A program made the position numbers and the translations under genes. A stretch of 55,016 nucleotides of DNA from NCBI GenBank assembly GCA_000497835.1, contig KI547179.1:2796-57811 (forward strand). Reading direction: 5' to 3'. The notes beneath the pieces were generated by a model. The model saw only the letters and a program-made list of their open reading frames with translations. It made no database searches and was not told the DNA's origin. The stretch comes from a gamma proteobacterium L18 (GTDB lineage Bacteria; Pseudomonadota; Gammaproteobacteria; Pseudomonadales; Pseudomonadaceae). This document shows, in pieces, positions 15,378 through 23,625 of the stretch (its first letter is position 1; every line of letters starts with the position of its first letter).

Positions 15378-15628
15378 CTACCGACTTTCCGCACCGCCCT
15401 CAAAATCAATCAACCGCCCCACCAACACCTGCGCCGCCTCCATCGCCTGCACCACCGCCAACGCCAGCCCTCCGGCATTAAACCCAGGACTCTCCGTCAG
15501 TTCATAAGCCGCAGCCTCCCCGCCCGCAGCACCTGCGACAAATGCAAAAGCACCTGCTCAGCACTGACATCAGGCCGCACACAAAAAGGGGATGAGGAAA
15601 AATGTTGATCCGCAAAAACGTCACTCAT
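15378..15628 (-). pseudogene. Frameshifted DUF3077/DUF6124-like gene
   Basis: Starts at 15628 (GGAG 8 bases upstream) and reads MSDVFADQHFSSSPFCVRPD, then VSAEQVLLHLSQVL. At the GGGCGGGG run near 15520-15530 the frame goes out of register: the start frame ends soon after (RLRLMN then stop at 15497). The neighbouring frame continues with AAAYELTESPGFNAGGLALA and VVQAMEAAQVLVGRLIDFEG to a stop at 15378. Both halves together match the roughly 85-aa small Pseudomonas family. Either one base is gained or lost in the gene, or the run was misread. Confidence 0.72.
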
Positions 15629-15668
15629 GGCACATCTCCGTATTATCAAAGCCAACCCTAGGACCTCC

Positions 15669-15844
15669 CACCCAATCCTTCTCACAGGACTGGGTGGCGG
15701 CCGTACGCGGGGTGAGAACCAGGGAAATACGGGAAACCCGGTCGGGCCAAAGCCCGCCCGCGCACGGCTGCCATGAAGCGAGGGTGCAGTGACGGACAGC
15801 CTGCTGGACGGCAGGCTGCATTCCAATTTCCGACGGGTTCTCAC
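15669..15844 (-). ncRNA. Candidate structured leader or small RNA upstream of the DUF3077-like gene
   Basis: Nested pairings suggest a folded transcript. An outer 9-bp helix (15712-15720 with 15836-15844, GTGAGAACC/GGTTCTCAC) encloses a perfect 8-bp stem at 15797-15818 (CAGCCTGC/GCAGGCTG) and a GGGC/GCCC hairpin near 15745. Beside it is an 11-bp stem with G-U pairs at 15669-15696. The direction is set by the gene starting at 15628. I recall similar sequence before such genes in other Pseudomonas, but that needs checking. Confidence 0.45.
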
Positions 15845-16064
15845 ACCCGAACGCTGATGTTTCAGCGATTCGGCCAGACTAGCATCGGGGGTTGTGAGAG
15901 CTCTGTCGGACGTTGCCTATGCTAGCGCACTACGGGGCTGGTACGGCTGTAGGAACGATCCTAGGGATGAATAGGAAACGCCAACTTAAGACTGTGGGAA
16001 GCTTGCAGGGGGCAGTGAATTACGTTGAATCTTCGCGTTGCTGGGGATCCACCGCGAAGTCGCG

Positions 16065-16096
16065 GGCCAGCGCAGCCTGGCGGCAGCGGCTACAGG
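16065..16096. repeat. Single REP, family B
   Basis: Contains GCGCAGCCTGGCGGCAGCGG followed by CTACA. The same family occurs as a pair at 21889-21976 and truncated at 44268. Confidence 0.75.
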
Positions 16097-16140
16097 AGTT
16101 GCCGCGATAATCTTGACTTTCTGCATATTCAGAAACCTTA

Positions 16141-16170
16141 GGTGTCCACATTCCATAAAACGTGGACACC
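16141..16170. repeat. 30-bp hairpin repeat, copy 2
   Basis: Perfect 9-bp arms GGTGTCCAC / GTGGACACC around loop ATTCCATAAAAC. It lies 892 bp from copy 1 in the same orientation, enclosing the structured leader and the broken DUF3077-like gene. The rest of 15845-16280 contains two single REP units and no gene I can support. Confidence 0.9.
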
Positions 16171-16217
16171 GGTTCCATGGCGTTTATTGATCTGTCATGG
16201 CTTTGTTGCAGATGGCC

Positions 16218-16243
16218 TCTTCCCGAGCTTCGCCCGGTCCCAC
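16218..16243. repeat. Single REP, family C
   Basis: Contains CTTCCCGAGCTTCGCCCGGT then CCCACA. The same unit forms inverted pairs at 19274-19352 and 33584-33651. Confidence 0.8.
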
Positions 16244-16280
16244 ATCAAAGCCCTGTGCCAGGGGCTACTACTTTGCTGAC

Positions 16281-16634
16281 TCAAGCGTCGCCACGCAGCT
16301 TTCGTTTGAGGCGAGACAAGGTGCGCCCGATCTTGCCTGGCGACCGGGCAGGATATTCCTCGGGATGTAGGCCGCACCGGATGATCAAATCTACGATCTG
16401 TCCAATGGTTTCGACGGTTTGCCAATCTTCGCGCTTCGCGCTGAGCCCAAACGCCTTCTCCACCTCAAGGACAAAAACCGTCAGGTCATCGTCGATGATG
16501 TTGAAGTCGTGAATGAAGTTGGTTTGCTCGCTGACCTCCTCCCTCGGGATGAAGCCGATGGTGCTGACGAAAATTTCGATGACGGCAGCAACGAGAGATT
16601 CCCTGGCTGCATCACTTTGCATTTTGAGCCTCAT
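16281..16634 (-). CDS. Acyl-carrier-protein-like small protein (DUF1493 type)
   Basis: 117 aa from the ATG at 16634 (alternative ATG 16622). The core (VSEQTNFIHDFNIIDDDLTV, then FVLEVEKAFGL) has the helix II context of acyl carrier proteins, but the usual DSL serine that carries phosphopantetheine reads DDL. That fits the DUF1493 group of ACP-like proteins. The C-terminus is basic (RTLSRLKRKLRGD). Its 5' end overlaps the preceding gene by 23 bases, so the two are probably made together. Confidence 0.6.
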   Translation of the reverse strand: MRLKMQSDAARESLVAAVIEIFVSTIGFIPREEVSEQTNFIHDFNIIDDDLTVFVLEVEKAFGLSAKREDWQTVETIGQIVDLIIRCGLHPEEYPARSPGKIGRTLSRLKRKLRGDA

Positions 16635-17178
16635 AAACACACGCCCCGATACTGACCAAATCGAACACCGCCAGGCCTGCGGCAACGAAAGGAACTCCCC
16701 GGCCGATGACGCCGAAGACTCGTACGGTTCCAAATGTAACTTTGGCCGCTTTGGCAAGCGTAGGCTGACGAATCAACGTTCTTGGAAAAAACTTCCAGCC
16801 AACGATGCTCGAAAGGTTGGTTGTGGCACTGGAGCCTTTGTGCACCCACGCGCCTACCATTACTTTAGGAATTGGAATACTCGCAGCGCCGGCGATAGCT
16901 GTTGCGGCGGTCAAGCCGTAGTGCTTCTTCGTGCAGGACCATAGATGGTCCAGGGTTGTATCCGGAACCTTGACCGGTTTGCCTAAGGCCTGGATCACCT
17001 CGTAGGTCTTGGCGCCGTTGACCTGCGTTGCTGGCAGGATCATGACGCCTTGGTGCGACCGCATTGTGGCCCCTAAATCAACGATGATCTGTGACGGTGA
17101 TGACAGGCTGACTCCATGTTGTCGAAGTTCATCAACACCCAGCAAAACCGATGTCGGTAGATCTTTCTCGTGAATCAT
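16612..17178 (-). CDS. Putative membrane protein paired with the ACP-like gene
   Basis: 188 aa. Two hydrophobic segments, around residues 92-110 (TAATAIAGAASIPIPKVMVG) and 155-180 (VIGRGVPFVAAGLAVFDLVS). The pattern of LGRxVPFVxxGLxxxD near the C-terminus recalls the STM2901-like proteins that neighbour DUF1493 genes in enterobacteria; this is recollection. Residues 1-80 are soluble and contain IIVDLGATMRSHQGVMILPA. Possible effector/immunity or phage-cargo pair; unproven. Confidence 0.6.
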   Translation of the reverse strand: MIHEKDLPTSVLLGVDELRQHGVSLSSPSQIIVDLGATMRSHQGVMILPATQVNGAKTYEVIQALGKPVKVPDTTLDHLWSCTKKHYGLTAATAIAGAASIPIPKVMVGAWVHKGSSATTNLSSIVGWKFFPRTLIRQPTLAKAAKVTFGTVRVFGVIGRGVPFVAAGLAVFDLVSIGACVYEAQNAK

Positions 17179-17296
17179 CTAAAGTCCATTTAATCAGCTC
17201 GTGGGGCGACAAAGGCTAGCACTCTTGCTCCATGCCAAATAGCGCCCAGGTTGTAACCGGAAATTTTAAGCACCACCCCTATCAACAATCACCCGC

Positions 17297-17983
17297 TCAT
17301 ATCACCTTCACCGCCCGCCCAATAAACTGCACTGCCCCCATAGGCCGCCCCGTCTGCGACCCACCACGCCCCTCCAGCGTCAACTCAAACAGCTGATTCG
17401 CCTCCAACGGCGGCAACTTATCCACAGGCACCGACAGCACCTGCCCCGGCTTCACCAACCCCAGCGACACCGGCCCCTGCCAGCCATCCGCGTTGGTCCA
17501 GAACTGCAGTTCCTTGTCGCTGGGCACCGGCGTGTCCCCCAGCGGTATCAGTTGTATCTCCCGCGTGTCACTGGCCTGCACCACCCACCCCGGCGCCTTG
17601 TCCTGCGGGGCTACCAATACCACCAGGTAGTTGGTCGTATGCACCGGCGCCGTGCGTGTCAGTAATAAGCCCCCAAGCACCAGCGTCGCCGCCAGCCCCG
17701 CCCCCGCCAACCCGCGCCACAGTGGCAACAGGTTCCACCACGAAGCCCGGGGTGCTGGCAGGTCTTCGCGGAACAGGCTGCGCTCGATGCGGCCCCACAA
17801 CTGGGGCGTCGGGGTTTGCGGTTCTGCCAGTTCGGTCAGGGCCAGCAAGCGATGCTCCCAAGCATCGACCGCCGCCCTCAGTTCGGCATCATGGGCGAGA
17901 CGCGTCTCTACCTCGCGACGCTGCTCGGCAGGCAACGTGCCCAGCACGTATTCGCCTGCCAGTTCATCAATGGGGTCTGTCAT
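17297..17983 (-). CDS. Anti-sigma factor, RskA/anti-sigma-K type
   Basis: 228 aa. The N-terminal zinc-less anti-sigma domain (DELAGEYVLGTLPAEQRREV) occupies residues 1-75, a single transmembrane helix lies near 93-112 (GLAGAGLAATLVLGGLLL), and the periplasmic C-terminal RskA domain ends the protein. It should hold the co-encoded sigma factor at the membrane until signalled. Start at 17983 gives a four-base overlap with the sigma gene and GGGAG 8 bases upstream; an ATG at 17992 is too close to that site. Confidence 0.88.
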   Translation of the reverse strand: MTDPIDELAGEYVLGTLPAEQRREVETRLAHDAELRAAVDAWEHRLLALTELAEPQTPTPQLWGRIERSLFREDLPAPRASWWNLLPLWRGLAGAGLAATLVLGGLLLTRTAPVHTTNYLVVLVAPQDKAPGWVVQASDTREIQLIPLGDTPVPSDKELQFWTNADGWQGPVSLGLVKPGQVLSVPVDKLPPLEANQLFELTLEGRGGSQTGRPMGAVQFIGRAVKVI

Positions 17984-18519
17984 CCCATGCACTCCCGTAA
18001 TGCCGCCAGGCTGCGCTTGATCCAGGCTTTGACGGTGCCCAGTGGCGCATTCACTTTCTGCGCAATTTCGGAATGCGAGTAGCCATCCACGTAGGCGTGC
18101 AGGATGCAGTTGCGACGCGCAGGGTCCAGTTGTTCGAGGCAGGTGTAGATGCGTCCCGAGCGGGCTTGGTATTCGAAGGTGTCCAGGTGCTCGGCCATTG
18201 CAGTTTCGGCTTGTTCGTCGATGTGCACTTCGCGCCCGTGGTTGCGCACGAAGTTAAGTGCCAAGTGGCGCGTGATGCTGTAGATCCAGCCCCGGGCCGA
18301 GCCGCGGGCAGGGTCGAAGCTGCTGGCGCGGGTCCATATCCGCAGGAAGACGTCGTGCAGGATGTCTTCGGCCAGCGCGTTGTCGCGCGCGATGCGTTGG
18401 GCGACGCCCAGCAGGCGTGCGCTTTCCTGTTGGTACAGGTCGCGCAGCGCTTGCCGGTCGCCTTGGCTGCACGAGGCCAGGCAGGCTTCGTAGTCGAACA
18501 GGGGCTCGGGTAAGGACAC
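17980..18519 (-). CDS. ECF sigma factor, SigK-like
   Basis: 179 aa. Region 2 (DILHDVFLRIWTRASSFDPA, then GWIYSITRHLALNFVRNH) and region 4 (YVDGYSHSEIAQKVNAPLGT, then VKAWIKRSLAALRECM) are intact, the whole length of an ECF sigma. The gene for its anti-sigma factor follows with a four-base overlap, and a secreted DUF3455 protein is encoded just upstream on the same strand, a likely target or operon partner. Signal unknown. Confidence 0.92.
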   Translation of the reverse strand: MSLPEPLFDYEACLASCSQGDRQALRDLYQQESARLLGVAQRIARDNALAEDILHDVFLRIWTRASSFDPARGSARGWIYSITRHLALNFVRNHGREVHIDEQAETAMAEHLDTFEYQARSGRIYTCLEQLDPARRNCILHAYVDGYSHSEIAQKVNAPLGTVKAWIKRSLAALRECMG

Positions 18520-18588
18520 TGTGTTCTGCCGTCGACATGGGCTGGGGTGCTTGGCAGCAGCGTAGACGACTTCAGGCCTGGGGTTGGC

Positions 18589-19119
18589 TCAATTGGCGGC
18601 CCAGAACACGTAGTCCGCCTGGTATTTCACCACTTCGCGGGCGCCTTTGTTGGCGGCGGTGCATTCGGTTTTCGGGGCTACACCGCCTTTGGTGGCCAGG
18701 CGCTGGATGTAGCTGACGTTGCTCATGGCGCCTTTGCCCTGGGCGGGGTTGGCTTTGACCAGTTGGTAAGGCAGATCGCCCGGCGCCGAGGGGGCGACGG
18801 CCAGCTGGGTGCCGGTCACGTTGGAGCCGTCCTGGGCTTGCCAGGTGGCGGGGGGGCCGAAGTAGGTGCCGATCTGTTTACCGCTGCGGTCGTTGAGCAC
18901 GGCTTTGGGGCCCACGAAGAACCATTCGGTCTGGCCGGCGGCGTTGGCCTTGTCGCGGCATTCGTAGGTGATTTCGCCGACGCCTGTGGTTTGCAGGGCG
19001 ACTTTGTGGCCGTCCGGGACTTTGATGTTTTCCGGCAGGCTGGTTTGCGCGAAGGCGGCGGGGATGGCGGTCATAAGGCAGGTGGCGGCGATGATGCCCA
19101 CGATATTTTTGCTGTTCAT
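18589..19119 (-). CDS. Secreted DUF3455 protein
   Basis: 176 aa with signal peptide MNSKNIVGIIAATCLMTAIP to AAFAQ. The mature part has the DUF3455 features: LPENIKVPDGHKVALQTTGV, YECRDK, QWYF-type WFFVGPKAVL, GTYFGPPATWQAQDGSNVTG, and a C-terminal DYVFWA. Two Cys are present. It sits 69 bp upstream of the ECF sigma gene, an association I recall from other Pseudomonas. Precise function unknown. GGAGAG precedes the ATG. Confidence 0.85.
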   Translation of the reverse strand: MNSKNIVGIIAATCLMTAIPAAFAQTSLPENIKVPDGHKVALQTTGVGEITYECRDKANAAGQTEWFFVGPKAVLNDRSGKQIGTYFGPPATWQAQDGSNVTGTQLAVAPSAPGDLPYQLVKANPAQGKGAMSNVSYIQRLATKGGVAPKTECTAANKGAREVVKYQADYVFWAAN

Positions 19120-19273
19120 GTGGTGCTCTCCAGGGAGGGGATCAGGTCAGCAGCATTGGCTACTGCTTGTACTACCCGTGGGGAGGCGGATTGGATGCAG
19201 GGGGCTGAAGAAATTTACTCGCCGTTTGTCGGGGGCGGGAGCAAGTCAAAGTGAGGGGTTCCACGCGTCACCC

Positions 19274-19352
19274 TGTGGGACCGGGCGAAGCTCGGGAAGC
19301 GTACGACGCGGTATGGCTGATGACCGCTTCCCGAGCTTCGCCCGGTCCCACA
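19274..19352. repeat. REP inverted pair (REPIN), family C
   Basis: Two inverted copies of TGTGGGACCGGGCGAAGCTC plus GGGAAGCG facing each other over a 25-base spacer, in the gap between the DUF3455 and SDR genes. Confidence 0.9.
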
Positions 19353-19411
19353 AGGAGATCGCGGTACACGCCTGCGCATGGGCGGCCTGTGCAGGCCGCC
19401 CGGCGCGTAGG

Positions 19412-20164
19412 TCAGACCTGGGCCTGGCCCCCGTCGACGAACAGTTCGATGCCGTTGACGAAGCTGGCGTCATCCGAAGCCAGAAACAGCGCAGCGCTGG
19501 CGATTTCTTCGGCTTCACCGACGCGGCCCATGGGGATCAGCGAGGCCAGGTAGTCGAGCAAGCCTTGCTGTTGGGCGGCGTCCGGGCCGGCCAGGTCCAC
19601 CAGGCCGGGGGTACGGGTGGCGCCTGGGCTGATGGTGTTGATGCGCACGTGGCGGTCTTTAAGGTCCAGTATCCAGTTGCGGGCGAAGGAGCGGACGGCG
19701 GCCTTGGAGGCGGCGTACACGCTGAACGCTGCGGTGCCCGAGCTGCCGGCGGTGGAGCCGGTGAGGATCACCGAGGCGTTTTTGGCCAGCAGTGGCAGGG
19801 CCTTCTGGACGGTGAACAGCACGCCTTTGACGTTGCGGTCGAAGGTGTCGTCGTAGTGCTGTTCGGTGATCTCGCCCAAGGGCAGCATCGAGCCGCCGCC
19901 GGCGTTGGCGAACAGTACGTCGAGGTGGCCGTGGGTGGCGCCGATCTGGGCGTACAGGCTGTCCAACTGGTCCAGGCGGGTGGAGTCCACTTGCACGCCG
20001 ATTGCGTTGCCGACTTGGGCGACGGCGGCGTCGAGTTCGGCCTGGCGGCGGCCGGTGATGTAGACGTGGGCGCCTTCGGCAGCGAAGCGTTTGGCGGTGG
20101 CCAGGCCGATGCCAGTGGTGCCGCCGGTGACCAGTGCGATTTTGCCTTCAAGTTTGTTAGCCAT
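19412..20164 (-). CDS. Short-chain dehydrogenase/reductase
   Basis: 250 aa. Cofactor motif TGGTTGIG at residues 13-20, structural NAGGG near 88, catalytic Ser in ILTGSTAGS and YxxxK in VYAASKAAV near 150. The sequence GRR after the second strand suggests NADP(H) preference. Start at 20164 (MANKLEGK) follows GGAGAAAC; the longer open frame is rejected. It diverges from a LysR regulator that probably controls it. Substrate unknown. Confidence 0.9.
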   Translation of the reverse strand: MANKLEGKIALVTGGTTGIGLATAKRFAAEGAHVYITGRRQAELDAAVAQVGNAIGVQVDSTRLDQLDSLYAQIGATHGHLDVLFANAGGGSMLPLGEITEQHYDDTFDRNVKGVLFTVQKALPLLAKNASVILTGSTAGSSGTAAFSVYAASKAAVRSFARNWILDLKDRHVRINTISPGATRTPGLVDLAGPDAAQQQGLLDYLASLIPMGRVGEAEEIASAALFLASDDASFVNGIELFVDGGQAQV

Positions 20165-20232
20165 GATGTTTCTCCAGGGTCGAATCGTTGGGTTGTGTTT
20201 CGGTGTGGGAGAAGCATATCGACGGCGACATT

Positions 20233-20257
20233 GTTTCAAAATAGAATCATCTGAAAC
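20233..20257. promoter_or_regulatory. Probable LysR operator between SDR and regulator
   Basis: Inverted repeat GTTTCA ... TGAAAC with a 13-base spacer in the 112-bp divergent intergenic region, 20 bp before the LysR start. This is the usual place for a LysR recognition site. Confidence 0.55.
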
Positions 20258-20276
20258 TCATCATTGCAGATTTGAA

Positions 20277-21197
20277 ATGAGCAAACTTCCCGATTTCGAA
20301 GGGCTGGCCATGTTCGCCAAGGTGGCGGAGGAAGGTTCGTTCGCGGCGGCGGCGCGAGTCATGAGCGTGTCGGTGCCCACGGTGTCGCGTGCGGTGGCGC
20401 GCCTGGAGGAGCGTCTGGGCGGGCGCTTGTTCAACCGTACTTCGCGGCAGCTGTCGCTGACCGAGTTCGGCGCCAGCATGGCGGCCAAGGCCGGGGATAT
20501 TTACCGCCAGGCCGAAGAGGTGGAAAGCGAGGCCCAGGCGTTGTCGGTGCAGCCGCGGGGCCAGGTGCGCTTGGCCATCCCGATGTCGTTCGGGCTGCGC
20601 TGGGTGGCGCCGTTGATGCCGCAGCTGATGCGCCAATACCCGGAGCTGTCGGTGGACCTGCATTTGTCAGACGCCTCTGTCGACTTGATCGCCGAGGGCT
20701 TTGATGCGGCGCTGCGCATTGCGGTGATGCCGGACTCCTCCATGGTGGCGCGGCGCATCTGTGCGGTCACGCAGTACCTGGTGGCCTCGCCCGGCTATCT
20801 GCAAGCGCACGGTACCCCGCAGCACCCGCGTGAACTGACGGGGCGGGCGTGCATGAGTTACGCCTACCGGGCGCGCAGCCAGGTGTGGCGCTTTACCCAT
20901 GAGGACGGTACCGAAGAGGACGTGGTGCCCAGCGGGCCGATGCGGGTGACCAACTCCGATGCCTTGCTGCCGGCGTTGCTGGAAGGTCTGGCGATTGCCG
21001 AGCTGCCCGAGTTCATTGCCAGTGAATACCTGGCGGACGGGCGCCTGGTGGCGCTGTTGCCGCAGTGGAGCATGACACGCGGCGGGTTGTATTTCGTGAC
21101 GCCCTCAGCGCGCACGCGGCCGGTGAAGATCAAGGCGCTGTCGGATTTCTTTGCGCAGCACCTGGCGGATCCGGCGTGGCGCTGGCCAAAACCATAA
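20277..21197 (+). CDS. LysR-family transcriptional regulator
   Basis: 306 aa. N-terminal winged HTH (FAKVAEEGSFAAAARVMSVS, then VPTVSRAVARLEERLGGRLF, NRTSRQLSLTE), then a periplasmic-binding-fold effector domain (RLAIPMSFGLRWVAPLMPQL). Start at 20277 is the first ATG beyond the intergenic region; the open frame upstream lies in the SDR gene. Expected to regulate the divergent SDR. Confidence 0.9.
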   Translation: MSKLPDFEGLAMFAKVAEEGSFAAAARVMSVSVPTVSRAVARLEERLGGRLFNRTSRQLSLTEFGASMAAKAGDIYRQAEEVESEAQALSVQPRGQVRLAIPMSFGLRWVAPLMPQLMRQYPELSVDLHLSDASVDLIAEGFDAALRIAVMPDSSMVARRICAVTQYLVASPGYLQAHGTPQHPRELTGRACMSYAYRARSQVWRFTHEDGTEEDVVPSGPMRVTNSDALLPALLEGLAIAELPEFIASEYLADGRLVALLPQWSMTRGGLYFVTPSARTRPVKIKALSDFFAQHLADPAWRWPKP

Positions 21198-21209
21198 CGA
21201 ACACGCCTG

Positions 21210-21269
21210 CATCGCGACTGAAGTCGACTCCTACGCGGTCCGTGGTAGGAGCCGGCCTTGGCCGCGATG
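21210..21269. repeat. REP inverted pair, family F
   Basis: CATCGCG at the left and CGCGATG at the right frame two inverted units with GACTCCTAC and GTAGGAGCC at the inner ends. The right unit reads GTAGGAGCCGGCCTTGGCCG; the left one is diverged. Confidence 0.7.
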
Positions 21270-21427
21270 CGGACGACGCAGCTTGGCGGCAGGGGCGCCA
21301 GGTGCATCAGCACTCACCTTTCAATTACCCGCAATTGCACACCGTCATCGAACATCCCCGCCCTCCGCGCAGTCTTACGCTATACCCCCTGTCCACAGAG
21401 CCCTGCGCGGGCTCGGGAGTGTTCGTC

Positions 21428-21886
21428 GTGAAAGCTGCACAACGGTTCACTTTCTGCTCCATCCTCCTGGCCAGCGTCGCGACGCTGCCCGCTTACGCCG
21501 CCTGCGTCGACCCGGTCAACCAGGAAGGCGTGCACCTGCAACAGCAACAGCAGAACGGCATCAACTACGTGTCTGGCGGTATCGGCCAGGATGAGGCCTG
21601 TGCCATCCAGCAAATGCGCGGGTACAACCTGCACATCACCTTTTCCGCCGGGCCCGACAACAAGTACGAGTCGGGTATCAAGGTGGCGATTCAGGGCGCC
21701 CAGGGGCATCAGGTGCTGAGTGTGGATGACGTCGGCCCCATCCTGCTGACGCAGTTGCCAGCCGGCAAATACGTGGTGGTGGCCCAGTTGGATGGGCGTG
21801 AAATGCGCAGCACCGTGGATTTGAGCAGCGGCAAGATGCAGGCGCTCAATGTGCACTGGCGCGAACCCAGCGCCAGCAAAATGTAA
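21428..21886 (+). CDS. Exported hypothetical protein, 152 aa
   Basis: The only sensible start is GTG at 21428, with GGGAG 8 bases upstream, giving a signal peptide (VKAAQRFTFCSILLASVATL, cleaved near AYAA). The mature part has two Cys, a Gln run (LQQQQQNG) and carboxypeptidase-regulatory-like beta segments (ILLTQLPAGKYVVVAQLDGR). It resembles small periplasmic carboxypeptidase-regulatory-like proteins of Pseudomonas. Function unknown. Confidence 0.75.
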   Translation: MKAAQRFTFCSILLASVATLPAYAACVDPVNQEGVHLQQQQQNGINYVSGGIGQDEACAIQQMRGYNLHITFSAGPDNKYESGIKVAIQGAQGHQVLSVDDVGPILLTQLPAGKYVVVAQLDGREMRSTVDLSSGKMQALNVHWREPSASKM

Positions 21887-21888
21887 CC

Positions 21889-21976
21889 GTAGCCGCTGCC
21901 GCCAGGCTGCGCTGGCCCTGTGCCTCACCGCACATCTTCGGCATGCAACTGGGCCTGCGCTGGCGGCAGCGGCTAC
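21889..21976. repeat. REP inverted pair, family B
   Basis: Left unit GTAGCCGCTGCCGCCAGGCT followed by GCGCTGG; right unit is its inverted partner ending GGCGGCAGCGGCTAC. It lies between two convergent genes. Confidence 0.88.
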
Positions 21977-21979
21977 CGG

Positions 21980-22456
21980 TTATTCGAAGATCTGCTGCGG
22001 GGCGGATTCACGCTTCTCGTATTTCTTGAAGCCGTTCATGGTGTTCACGCCACCATAGAAGCCACCCAGTTCGCCGATGTTGTCCAGGCCCACTGCAACA
22101 AAGGGCGCATGCAGCGACAGCGGCACACCCCAGCCCGAAGTGCCATAGCTCACGCCGGCGCCGGCGTAGAAGTCACGATCACCGCCCAGCGCCTGCACGC
22201 CCACCCGCGGGTCGAACGCATGCAGCGATGTGGTCACGGTGGCTGCGCCGCCGTACACGGTGTCAGCGCTTTCGGAATAGACATGCTGGTAGGCCAGGCC
22301 CACGCGCGCGTTGTCGAGGTTGATTCCGCCCTGGCCGAAGGGCAGTTGGAAAGTGACACCCACCTGGCTCTGGTGTCGGGAATGTGTATCTGCAAAAGCG
22401 ACCGGGGCCAGAATGCTCAGCACGACTGCCCCCACAATGCTTTTTGAAATGTACAC
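21980..22456 (-). CDS. Exported hypothetical protein, 158 aa
   Basis: Signal peptide MYISKSIVGAVVLSILAPVA to FADT. The rest is Gly- and aromatic-rich with alternating hydrophobic strands (NARVGLAYQHVYSESADTVY, DFYAGAGVSYGTSGWGVPLS), consistent with a small outer-membrane or periplasmic beta protein. GGAGAT lies upstream of the ATG. No family recognised; convergent with the gene at 21428 and followed by a REP pair. Confidence 0.72.
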   Translation of the reverse strand: MYISKSIVGAVVLSILAPVAFADTHSRHQSQVGVTFQLPFGQGGINLDNARVGLAYQHVYSESADTVYGGAATVTTSLHAFDPRVGVQALGGDRDFYAGAGVSYGTSGWGVPLSLHAPFVAVGLDNIGELGGFYGGVNTMNGFKKYEKRESAPQQIFE

Positions 22457-22640
22457 GGTCGATCTCCAGATGCAGTTGTCTTACCTAGATATTACATCGC
22501 CATCACCGCAGACATTTAACCACTGTGTAACAGGTGCGACACATCGCTGACCAAATAGTTAATACTCACCATAGGGCGGACCGCTCCAGTTATCGTAAAC
22601 TGCCCGGCTGGCAGGTCTTACTGGAACACACCAATCGTTT

Positions 22641-23573
22641 ATGCGCATTCTGCTGATCTGCAAGGACATGGGCGGGTACATCCGCAAGCTGTCCGATTTT
22701 CTGCAACACCAGGGCCATCAGGTCCTTTTCCTCGATACGGCGCAGTCCAGCCCACGCCTGGACTGGCTCTCGGGCAAGTTGCGCTCGGTGGCCCGCCACC
22801 ATCTTGGCTTATGGCTGGATGCCCGCAAGATCAAGGCCTTTGGCCAGGCGGACTACCTGCTGGTGGTGAACCCCGGGCAAATAGAGCCCGCCACCATCGA
22901 GCGCGCCATGGCCATTGCCAAGGTGAAAAAAGCCTATCTGTATGACAGCCTGGCGCGCTCCCCGGTATCGGACAGCTGGCTCAAGCGGTATGACCAGGTG
23001 TACAGCTTCGAGGCACCCGACGCCCAGCGTCATGGCCTGACCAAGCTCTACAACTTCATGTATGAAGACCTTGCCGTGCCCTCCGCGCAAAGCGACGCCA
23101 AGTACAAGGCGTTCCTGGTGATGGCTGGTCTCGATCGCCTGGCCCTGCTGGATGCCATTGGCCAGCAACTGGAGCAGGCCGGCTTCCCCCAGTATCTGTT
23201 CATGGTGCAATACAAGAAGCCCGGCGAGGCACGCAGCCGCATTACCTTTTTCCGCGAGCGCCTGGGGCTGGATGACGTGACCCGGCTGATTGCCGAGGCG
23301 GACATTTTGATCGACCTGATTCGCCCACGGCAAAGCGGCCTGAGCTTCCGGCTGTTCGAGGGGATGATGCATGGCAAGAAGGTGATCACCAACAATGCGT
23401 CGGTGGTGGATTACGATTTCTACAACCCGGCCAACATCCTGGTGATCGACGAGCAGAACCCGCAAATACCCCGCGCGTTTCTGGAAAGTGCGTATGTGCC
23501 GGTGCCTGAAGCGATCCGGGCGCGCTATAGCCTGCATGGCTGGTGCGACACCGTTTTTTCAGCACCGCGCTGA
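22641..23573 (+). CDS. Putative glycosyltransferase, CgeB-like
   Basis: 310 aa. N-terminus MRILLICKDMGGYIRKLSDF is a Rossmann-type opening of GT-B enzymes. Later parts (DYLLVVNPGQIE, ADILIDLIRPRQSGLSFRLF, then EGMMHGKKVITNNASVVDYD) match the C-terminal nucleotide-sugar region of CgeB-like and LPS glycosyltransferases. No signal peptide or membrane helix. A standalone gene here, so the acceptor is unknown. No strong ribosome binding site is visible before the ATG. Confidence 0.72.
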   Translation: MRILLICKDMGGYIRKLSDFLQHQGHQVLFLDTAQSSPRLDWLSGKLRSVARHHLGLWLDARKIKAFGQADYLLVVNPGQIEPATIERAMAIAKVKKAYLYDSLARSPVSDSWLKRYDQVYSFEAPDAQRHGLTKLYNFMYEDLAVPSAQSDAKYKAFLVMAGLDRLALLDAIGQQLEQAGFPQYLFMVQYKKPGEARSRITFFRERLGLDDVTRLIAEADILIDLIRPRQSGLSFRLFEGMMHGKKVITNNASVVDYDFYNPANILVIDEQNPQIPRAFLESAYVPVPEAIRARYSLHGWCDTVFSAPR

Positions 23574-23625
23574 GGGCTTTGCGGCTAGCGACGCCCACCC
23601 GGTGCATCGCCGCCGCGCCCAGCCG

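Noticed and set aside
18968..20254. 428-codon open frame on the plus strand
   Set aside because: Antisense to the SDR and DUF3455 genes, with Gly/Val/Ala-rich composition typical of shadow frames in high-GC DNA.
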